From NCBI GenBank assembly GCA_937871155.1, contig CALMXV010000437.1, forward strand, positions 1 to 5,772: 5,772 bases of DNA, in the 5' to 3' direction. The stretch comes from an uncultured Taibaiella sp. GTDB lineage: Bacteria > Bacteroidota > Bacteroidia > Chitinophagales > Chitinophagaceae. A model generated the notes under the pieces. That model did not search any database and was not told the DNA's origin. It worked only from the letters and a program-made list of their open reading frames with translations. This document shows positions 1 to 5,772 of this stretch, one piece after another. Position 1 is the stretch's first letter; each line of letters opens with the position of its first letter. The position numbers were made by a program, and so were the translations under genes.

Positions 1-2594
1 GTGACCGTGCGGCAGGTGCAATTAAAAGCGGAGGTACTACACGCCGTGCTGCTAAGATGGTATGCCTTGACCTAGACCATCCGGAAATCATCGACTTTAT
101 CGACTGGAAAGTAGAAGAAGAAAAGAAAGTAGCCGCTTTGATTGCAGCTGGTTACTCCTCAGATTATGAAGGGGAAGCTTACCGTACGGTCTCCGGACAA
201 AACTCTAACAACTCTGTTCGTATTCCGAATGAATTTTTCCGTCGTTTGAGCAATAGCGAAAACTGGGATATGACCGCTCGTAGCAACGGGAAAGTAATGA
301 AATCCGTTGCGGCTAAAGAAGTATGGGAAAAAATAGCCTATGCAGCTTGGCGCTGTGCAGACCCAGGTACCCAATATGATACCACCATCAATGAATGGCA
401 TACCTGCCCTGAAGGGGGACGTATCAATGCTTCCAACCCATGTTCAGAATACATGTTCTTGGACAATACCGCTTGCAACCTTGCCTCGCTCAACCTACGT
501 CGTTTCTTCAATGAAGCAGACAATACTTTTGATGTAAAAGGCTTTGAATATATGACCCGCCTTTGGACGGTAGTGCTTGAAGTCTCTGTATTGATGGCGC
601 AATTCCCTTCACCGGAAGTAGCACAACTAAGCTATGACTACCGCACATTAGGATTAGGTTTTGCCAACTTAGGCTCTATGTTGATGGTAAGCGGCATCCC
701 TTATGACAGTGAATCAGCACGTGCTATCGGTGGAGCTATCACGGCTATTATGACCGGTGTAGCTTATAAAACTTCAGCAGAAATGGCTCGTGCATTGGGT
801 GCCTTCCCTCGCTACGAACAAAACAAACACCACATGCTTCGTGTAATGCGCAACCATCGTGCAGCAGCTTATGATGCTAATGAAGCGTATGAACAATTAG
901 AGACCATCCCAATGGGCATCAACTCAAAATATTGCCCTGATTATTTATTAAAGGCGGCCACCAAAGCATGGGATGATGCAGTGCAACTAGGTGAACAATT
1001 TGGCTATCGCAATGCACAAGCAACAGTAATAGCGCCAACCGGTACTATCGGCTTAGTAATGGATTGTGATACTACCGGAATTGAGCCTGACTTTGCATTA
1101 GTAAAATTCAAAAAACTATCCGGTGGTGGTTATTTTAAAATCATCAACCAATCCATACCGGCTGCACTTAAAAACTTAGGATATCCAGAACAACAGATAG
1201 ATGCTATCGTAAAACATGCTAAAGGGCATAGTAGTTTTGCCGGTGCACCGTTTATCAATCATCAATCACTTAGCGAAAAAGGATTAATAGCAGAGGAGCT
1301 GAGGAAGTTGGATACCGCAGTGGAAAGTGCCTTCGAAATTGGTTTTGTATTCAATGCTTATACCTTAGGCGAAGAATGTATGCAACGCTTAGGCTTCCAA
1401 CCGGAAGAATATTTTGCTCCTGACTTCCAGCTTTTAGAAGCCTTAGGATTTACGGATGAAGAAATAGAAGCCGCTAACGACTATGTATGTGGTACCATGA
1501 CGGTAGAAGGCGCTCCTTACTTAAAAGACGAACATTTATCCGTATTTGATTGTGCTAATAAATGCGGTAAAAAAGGAGAACGTTATATCCATCAACAGGG
1601 GCATATCCGCATGATGGCAGCTACACAACCCTTTATCAGTGGGGCTATTTCTAAGACTATCAATTTACCTCACGAAGCTACAATTGACGAAATCAAAGAT
1701 TGTTATTTGCTAAGCTGGCAACTAGGCATTAAAGCTTGTGCTCTCTATCGTGATGGCTCAAAGCTTAGCCAACCGTTAAGCAACAAAAGCGATAAAAAGA
1801 AAAAAGAAAAAATATCAAGCGAAGCTGCTACCGTAGCAGCGACAGAAGAAACTTCTCAAATTGTTGATCTAGGACAACTAACCATTGATGAATTATTAGA
1901 AGAAGTAAACAAACGAGTACAGGCAAGCCCAGATACACAATTGAAACGTCAGTTGAGCCGTATCGTAGAGCGTAAACAACTACCTGCAAAGCGTAGAGGC
2001 TATACGATAAAAGCCAAAGTTGGCGGTCAGCCATTGTTTGTACGTACCGGTGAATATACTGATGGTACCTTAGGAGAAATCTTCTTGGATATGGCGAAAG
2101 AAGGGGCTACTATGCGTAGCTTGATGAATAGCTTTGCCATAGCCGTTTCTGTAGGCTTGCAATATGGAGTACCGTTGGAAGAATTTGTTGATAAGTTCAC
2201 CTTCACTCGTTTTGAACCGGCAGGTATCGTAGAGCATCCGAACATTAAATCAGCTACTTCTGTACTTGACTTTATCTTCCGCTTATTGGCTTATGAATAC
2301 CTTGACCGTAGCGATTTAGTACATGTACCGGATGCGGATAAAATTCAAAGTGTAGAAGAAACCTCACAAGAATTGTCTCAAGTGCGCATTACTGCACCTT
2401 TACAAAAAAACAAACCGGAAAGCATTGCTCCCAAACCCGTTGCAGCAGCAGCTATGCAAAATAGTGCTGACGTAAAGAAAATGATGGGCACTAGTGCAGA
2501 TGCTCCGGTATGTCGTAACTGTGGCAACATTACCCTTCGCAACGGCACTTGCTACATGTGTCCAAACTGTGGCACTACCACCGGCTGTAGCTAA
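1..2594 (+). CDS. nrdJ: Class II (vitamin B12-dependent) ribonucleotide reductase, 5'-partial
   Basis: This cytoplasmic enzyme reduces ribonucleotides to deoxyribonucleotides using a thiyl radical generated from adenosylcobalamin. The frame is open from base 3 to a TAA at 2592-2594, giving 863 visible residues. It begins mid-protein ([11 protein letters not shown]...), so the ATG at 57 is internal and the true start lies left of the window. Visible-residue landmarks are [11 protein letters not shown] at 9-19; NPCSE at 145-149, with N145, C147 and E149 matching the family's catalytic Asn-Cys-Glu triad; C158, matching the second cysteine of the redox pair (11 residues on, as in the Thermotoga NrdJ); and PTGTIG at 345-350. 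A Lys/Glu/Ala-rich linker covers about 597-660 and a TSCPD-type domain about 666-770. The tail has cysteines at 837, 840, 850, 853, 856 and 862, probably for zinc binding and disulfide relay. The other redox cysteine and any ATP-cone would be upstream. I estimate that roughly 175-250 residues are missing. Family assignment is secure; the roles of the tail cysteines are inferred. Confidence 0.96.
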   Translation, partial: DRAAGAIKSGGTTRRAAKMVCLDLDHPEIIDFIDWKVEEEKKVAALIAAGYSSDYEGEAYRTVSGQNSNNSVRIPNEFFRRLSNSENWDMTARSNGKVMKSVAAKEVWEKIAYAAWRCADPGTQYDTTINEWHTCPEGGRINASNPCSEYMFLDNTACNLASLNLRRFFNEADNTFDVKGFEYMTRLWTVVLEVSVLMAQFPSPEVAQLSYDYRTLGLGFANLGSMLMVSGIPYDSESARAIGGAITAIMTGVAYKTSAEMARALGAFPRYEQNKHHMLRVMRNHRAAAYDANEAYEQLETIPMGINSKYCPDYLLKAATKAWDDAVQLGEQFGYRNAQATVIAPTGTIGLVMDCDTTGIEPDFALVKFKKLSGGGYFKIINQSIPAALKNLGYPEQQIDAIVKHAKGHSSFAGAPFINHQSLSEKGLIAEELRKLDTAVESAFEIGFVFNAYTLGEECMQRLGFQPEEYFAPDFQLLEALGFTDEEIEAANDYVCGTMTVEGAPYLKDEHLSVFDCANKCGKKGERYIHQQGHIRMMAATQPFISGAISKTINLPHEATIDEIKDCYLLSWQLGIKACALYRDGSKLSQPLSNKSDKKKKEKISSEAATVAATEETSQIVDLGQLTIDELLEEVNKRVQASPDTQLKRQLSRIVERKQLPAKRRGYTIKAKVGGQPLFVRTGEYTDGTLGEIFLDMAKEGATMRSLMNSFAIAVSVGLQYGVPLEEFVDKFTFTRFEPAGIVEHPNIKSATSVLDFIFRLLAYEYLDRSDLVHVPDADKIQSVEETSQELSQVRITAPLQKNKPESIAPKPVAAAAMQNSADVKKMMGTSADAPVCRNCGNITLRNGTCYMCPNCGTTTGCS

Positions 2595-2632
2595 TGTGCT
2601 CTGATTAGAAAAACATATACTTTTCACAACTA

Positions 2633-2670
2633 AATCCCACTCTTATTTTTCTGAGTGGGATTCTTGTTTT
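2633..2670 (+). terminator. Rho-independent terminator after nrdJ
   Basis: A perfect 10-bp inverted repeat, AATCCCACTC (2633-2642) and GAGTGGGATT (2653-2662), encloses a 10-base T-rich loop. The T-rich stretch CTTGTTTT (2663-2670) follows directly. It starts 38 bases after the nrdJ stop codon and faces the same way, so it should end the nrdJ transcript and separate it from pyrH. The tail is interrupted by C and G, so some read-through into pyrH is possible. Confidence 0.85.
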
Positions 2671-2702
2671 GGTAGAATCCTTCACCTATAAAACTATCTT
2701 AG
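2668..2702 (+). promoter_or_regulatory. Candidate Bacteroidota-type promoter for pyrH
   Basis: Bacteroidota housekeeping promoters resemble TTTG, about 17-23 bases, then TAnnTTTG. Here TTTG (2668-2671) is followed after 23 bases by TATCTTAG (2695-2702), which matches the -7 element except for one base. Transcription would start near 2709, leaving a leader of nearly 60 bases. The -33 element would overlap the T-tail of the nrdJ terminator. Two other one-mismatch -7 matches, TAAGTTTT (2723-2730) and TTTCTTTG (2734-2741), lack a good upstream partner. Such short motifs occur by chance in A+T-rich DNA, so this is a weak call. Confidence 0.25.
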
Positions 2703-2765
2703 GAAACAATAGCTGATTACCATAAGTTTTATTTTTCTTTGCACTTCAATCATCAACTTTTTTCC

Positions 2766-3476
2766 ATGCTTCCTAAATACAATCGTATTTTATTAAAACT
2801 TTCCGGTGAATCCTTAATGGGTGATCGAAACTTTGGTATTGACCCTAAAATGCTCGAGCAATATGCGATAGAGATAAAGTCTATTACAGATATTGGTGTG
2901 CAAGTAGCGGTAGTCATTGGTGGGGGCAATATATACAGAGGTATGAATGAAGCAGAAACCGGCATTGAACGGGCGCATGGAGATTATATGGGTATGCTAG
3001 CTACTGTAATCAATGGCATGGCATTGCAAGCCGCACTAGAAAAAGCTGGTGTTAAAACCCGCCTTCAAAGTGCTATTGAAATGGAGCAAGTAGCAGAACC
3101 CTATATTCGTAGAAAAGCTATTCGTCACCTTGAAAAAGGACGTGTAGTAATCTTCGGTGCAGGTACCGGCAATCCCTACTTCACTACAGATACAGCAGGT
3201 TCATTGCGCGCAATTGAAATCAATGCTCAAGTAATTCTGAAAGGTACAAGAGTAGATGGCATTTATACTGCTGACCCTGAAAAAGACCCTACAGCAGAGC
3301 GTTTCGATAAACTTAGTTTTAGTGACGTGATTTCAAAAGGGCTGAAAGTAATGGATATGACCGCCTTTACTCTTTGCCAAGAAAACAACCTTCCCATTAT
3401 CGTATTTGATATGAATACTACAGGAAATTTGCTAGATGTTGTAGCAGGTAAACCGGTTGGCACAATCGTAAACTAA
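2766..3476 (+). CDS. pyrH: UMP kinase (uridylate kinase)
   Basis: This cytoplasmic enzyme phosphorylates UMP to UDP with ATP in pyrimidine nucleotide synthesis. It belongs to the amino-acid-kinase fold family and normally works as a hexamer. From the ATG at 2766 the protein has 236 residues, the usual family length. Landmarks are KLSGESL at 11-17 (phosphate-binding lysine and glycine loop), GGGNIYRG at 52-59, [16 protein letters not shown] at 72-87 with D73 in the UMP-binding position, [12 protein letters not shown] at 133-144, and [10 protein letters not shown] at 162-171 (nucleotide-binding region). A TTG at 2739 in the same frame would add nine residues (MHFNHQLFS) unlike family N-termini. 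[15 protein letters not shown] is the expected beginning, so I chose the ATG. No Shine-Dalgarno sequence precedes it; the bases just before are CTTTTTTCC. In this family GTP commonly activates and UTP inhibits, but the sequence does not show this directly. The gene stands alone: its frequent partners frr (downstream) and tsf (upstream) are absent here. Confidence 0.97.
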   Translation: MLPKYNRILLKLSGESLMGDRNFGIDPKMLEQYAIEIKSITDIGVQVAVVIGGGNIYRGMNEAETGIERAHGDYMGMLATVINGMALQAALEKAGVKTRLQSAIEMEQVAEPYIRRKAIRHLEKGRVVIFGAGTGNPYFTTDTAGSLRAIEINAQVILKGTRVDGIYTADPEKDPTAERFDKLSFSDVISKGLKVMDMTAFTLCQENNLPIIVFDMNTTGNLLDVVAGKPVGTIVN

Positions 3477-3496
3477 ACAAAAGTTTTTTTAATAAC

Positions 3497-3534
3497 AGCC
3501 TTGTTACTTTCTTGAAAAAGTAACAAGGCTTTTT
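3497..3534 (+). terminator. Rho-independent terminator between convergent genes
   Basis: A perfect 14-bp stem pairs AGCCTTGTTACTTT (3497-3510) with AAAGTAACAAGGCT (3517-3530) around the six-base loop CTTGAA. On the + strand the T-run 3530-3534 follows, then GTTG, making a strong terminator 20 bases after the pyrH stop. Read on the - strand, the same hairpin lies 12 bases past the helicase stop codon but is followed by GTTATTAAAAAAAC, a poor U-tract. It should therefore act mainly for pyrH, with weaker action on the helicase transcript. Confidence 0.9.
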
Positions 3535-3546
3535 GTTGTATCAAGG

Positions 3547-5772
3547 CTATTCTACTATGCTTAGCTTAGCATAGTTCAGCATAATTTTTTTAACCCCTCC
3601 AGCCTCACCAAAATCAATGGAGGCAATGCGGTTGTTGGGATTCCCTTCAATGGAAACGATTTGTCCAAACCCAAATTTTTGATGTTCTACTTTCATACCT
3701 GTTTTCAAATCAGAAGGGGCAGCTATCTGAAAGTTTGTGGAAGGAGTATGGTCGTGTTTGTTTGCTTGCTGTTGTATTTTTTCTGCAATCTTTTTCAATG
3801 GAGGTGCTTTTTCAAAATTGCCGCGTAATTGACTTCCGAATCCACCACCTAATGAACTTGCCGGTCGATTACTCATTCCGGTAAAGGCTTTATCTAAAAA
3901 CGCTTCAGGAATTTCATCAATAAATCTACTTGGATCGTTTTGAACTAAGCTCCCAAACCGATAACGACTAGCAGAAAATGTAACCCATAAACGTTGTTTG
4001 GCTCTAGTGATAGCAACATAAAACAATCTTCTTTCTTCTTCCAAATCTTCTCGATCATACATGCTCATAGAACTTGGGAACAAGGTTTCTTCTAAACCTA
4101 CTGAAAACACACATGGGAACTCAAGCCCTTTTGCTGCATGGATAGTCATTAGTTTTACACTATCAGCATTTTCATCATTATTCTTATCCGCATCCGTCAG
4201 CAAAGTGATTTGCTGTAAATAACTACCCAAGCTTTTATCTACTAATTCACCTTCTTCATCCGGTGTTTCGGTAAACTCTTTGATAGAGTTTAATAGTTCC
4301 TGAATGTTTTCATACCTAGCTAAACCTTCTACTGATTTATCATTGTACAACTCTGCTACCAAGCCGGTTCTTTTTCCTACATTAAACGCTACATCATAAG
4401 CACTGGCAGATTCCAGTTGTGTTTGAAAACCTTTTATCATATACACAAAGGCTTCGATAGCTTTGGCTGCTGCGCCTTTCAAGTCAGCTATACCGGGTGT
4501 TTGCAAAACCTCCCAAAATGTCTTTCCTGTTTCGTTGGCAGTTACTTGTACTTTATCAATACTTGTCTTTCCTATACTACGTGCAGGATAGTTGATGATA
4601 CGCTTTAAGTTTTCTTCATCCTGCGGGTTGATGATGACCCGTAGATAGGCTAATAAATCTTTAATTTCTTTTCGTTGATAGAAAGAAACACCTCCCAAGA
4701 GTTTATAGGGGATATTCATCCTTCTTAAGCACTCTTCAAAAGACCTTGATTGTGCATTGGTACGATACAAAATCACGAAATCTTTATTCATGTAATGATT
4801 GCGGAGTTTCATTTCCAAAATAGTATCGGCTACGAAACGCCCTTCATCATTATCGGTCAAGGTACGTACCAACTTTATCTTATCACCGGTATCATTGCTT
4901 GTCCAAAGTTCTTTCGGTATCTGATGTTTGTTGTTAGAGATTATCTGATTGGCTACGTTAAGAATCGTTTGAGTACTACGATAGTTTTGTTCCAGTTTCA
5001 CAATTTTCACATCGTTGTAATCATTTTGAAACTGCAAGATATTCTGTACTGTAGCCCCTCTAAACGAGTAGATACTTTGAGCATCATCCCCTACAATGCA
5101 TATATTTTCATGTACTGCACCCAGCATCTTGATGATTTGGTACTGTGCCGTATTGGTATCTTGATACTCGTCTATCAAAATATACTTAAACCGATGTTGG
5201 TACTTAGCTAAGGATTCTGGAAATCGAACAAGAAGCTCATACATTTTAAAGAGTAAGTCATCAAAATCCATAGCTCCATTCTTAAAGCAACGTTTTGAAT
5301 AAGCGCTAAAGATGGCTCCCAACAAAGGCCTGTTGGAGCGTGCATCTTCTTTTTGAATCAGGCTATCTTGTAGATAAGCATCTGCATCCAACAAACTATT
5401 TTTAGCAGCAGATATACGACTATAAACATAGTTGGGTTTATAATGCTTATCGTCTAGCTGCATATCTTGTACGATACTTTTGATTACGGCTTTAGCATCG
5501 TCAGAATCATAGATGGTAAAGTTGCTAGGATAACCCAGCTTTTCGGCTTCTGCACGAAGGATACGAGCAAATACAGAGTGAAAGGTGCCCATCCATAGAT
5601 TAGCCGATTCGGTTGTTTTAACGATTTTATGAATACGTTCTTTCATTTCACGAGCAGCTTTGTTGGTGAACGTGAGCGAAAGAATATTGAATGCATCCAC
5701 ACCTTTACTAAGTAGGTGGGCAATACGATATGTAAGGACCCGAGTTTTACCTGATCCAGCACCGGCAATAAT
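3547..5772 (-). CDS. uvrD: UvrD/PcrA-family superfamily 1 3'-5' DNA helicase, 5'-partial
   Basis: This ATP-driven 3'-5' helicase acts in nucleotide excision and mismatch repair and in clearing stalled forks. The frame is open from the right edge to a TAG at 3549-3547, giving 741 visible residues. The GTG at 5700 is internal, because 24 codons before it encode IIAGAGSGKTRVLTYRIAHL and a few more residues, including Walker A. Only about the first 25-35 residues, with the Q-motif, should be missing. Visible-residue landmarks are GAGSGKT at 4-10 (motif I), LTFTNKAAREM at 33-43 (Ia), GTFHS at 62-66, DEYQD at 201-205 (motif II), GDDAQSIYSFRG at 228-239 (III), QNYRS at 262-266 (IV), TIHAAKGLEF at 543-552 (V) and VAITRA at 586-591 (VI). 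All catalytic motifs look intact. A Tudor-like domain (about 688-741, with KFGFGQIVSIEG) closes the protein; in PcrA/UvrD this module contacts RNA polymerase. This end argues for PcrA/UvrD rather than Rep, and pcrA would be an equally valid name. The gene converges on pyrH with a 70-base gap. Confidence 0.95.
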   Translation of the reverse strand: MIAGAGSGKTRVLTYRIAHLLSKGVDAFNILSLTFTNKAAREMKERIHKIVKTTESANLWMGTFHSVFARILRAEAEKLGYPSNFTIYDSDDAKAVIKSIVQDMQLDDKHYKPNYVYSRISAAKNSLLDADAYLQDSLIQKEDARSNRPLLGAIFSAYSKRCFKNGAMDFDDLLFKMYELLVRFPESLAKYQHRFKYILIDEYQDTNTAQYQIIKMLGAVHENICIVGDDAQSIYSFRGATVQNILQFQNDYNDVKIVKLEQNYRSTQTILNVANQIISNNKHQIPKELWTSNDTGDKIKLVRTLTDNDEGRFVADTILEMKLRNHYMNKDFVILYRTNAQSRSFEECLRRMNIPYKLLGGVSFYQRKEIKDLLAYLRVIINPQDEENLKRIINYPARSIGKTSIDKVQVTANETGKTFWEVLQTPGIADLKGAAAKAIEAFVYMIKGFQTQLESASAYDVAFNVGKRTGLVAELYNDKSVEGLARYENIQELLNSIKEFTETPDEEGELVDKSLGSYLQQITLLTDADKNNDENADSVKLMTIHAAKGLEFPCVFSVGLEETLFPSSMSMYDREDLEEERRLFYVAITRAKQRLWVTFSASRYRFGSLVQNDPSRFIDEIPEAFLDKAFTGMSNRPASSLGGGFGSQLRGNFEKAPPLKKIAEKIQQQANKHDHTPSTNFQIAAPSDLKTGMKVEHQKFGFGQIVSIEGNPNNRIASIDFGEAGGVKKIMLNYAKLSIVE

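Noticed and set aside
57..59. ATG at base 57 as the nrdJ start.
   Set aside because: The same frame is open to the window edge and encodes conserved reductase sequence ([14 protein letters not shown]) before it, so this methionine is internal.
1788..1815. A-rich run in nrdJ (GATAAAAAGAAAAAAGAAAA) that resembles a programmed frameshift site.
   Set aside because: The codon phase is AAA AAA GAA, not the xxA AAA AAG needed for -1 slippage. The zero frame continues into the conserved TSCPD region and cysteine tail, so the run simply encodes a lysine-rich linker.
3555..3592. Palindrome CTATGCT (3555-3561) and AGCATAG (3568-3574), followed further on by a T-run, resembling a second terminator for pyrH.
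   Set aside because: The stem is only 7 bp, the T-run is more than ten bases away, and the bases encode the conserved end of the helicase (NYAKLSIV). Coincidence is more likely.
4750..5211. A 153-codon open frame on the + strand, opposite the helicase gene.
   Set aside because: It lies wholly antisense to conserved helicase motifs II-IV, has no family resemblance and no start signal, and is best explained as a shadow of the coding strand.
5698..5700. GTG (on the - strand) as the helicase start.
   Set aside because: The frame continues to the window edge and includes the essential Walker A motif GAGSGKT, so this codon is an internal valine.
1..5772. A novel defence, mobile or regulatory system.
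   Set aside because: All long frames belong to three well-known housekeeping families, the gaps are short and explained by terminators and a possible promoter, and I see no repeats, integrase, toxin-antitoxin pair or structured RNA.

Overview
The window carries three ordinary housekeeping genes and no accessory or defence system that I can recognise. Two genes lie on the + strand: a class II (adenosylcobalamin-dependent) ribonucleotide reductase, nrdJ, cut by the left edge, and a complete UMP kinase, pyrH. A UvrD/PcrA-type DNA helicase on the - strand converges on them and is cut by the right edge. There are no tRNA or rRNA genes, insertion sequences, CRISPR arrays or notable repeats.

Organism: probably a member of the Bacteroidota, perhaps near Chitinophagia/Sphingobacteriia. 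This is inferred from the style of the proteins (NrdJ with a TSCPD-type C-terminal domain and cysteine tail, PyrH starting MLPKY, helicase ending in a Tudor-like domain), the moderate A+T content and the lack of a Shine-Dalgarno sequence before pyrH. No marker gene proves it.

Layout: bases 1-2594 hold nrdJ, which lacks its N-terminal part. Bases 2595-2765 form a 171-base gap with a clear hairpin terminator for nrdJ and, probably, the pyrH promoter. Bases 2766-3476 hold pyrH. The 70-base gap 3477-3546 contains a perfect 14-bp hairpin terminator between the two converging genes. Bases 3547-5772 hold the helicase on the - strand, which enters the window with its Walker A motif.

Function: NrdJ makes deoxyribonucleotides, PyrH makes UDP for pyrimidine nucleotide synthesis, and the helicase unwinds DNA in repair and at stalled forks. 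The theme is loosely nucleotide supply and genome maintenance. However, terminators separate the genes, so they are probably transcribed independently and are neighbours rather than a working unit. The long open frames found antisense to nrdJ, pyrH and the helicase look like shadows of the coding strand.
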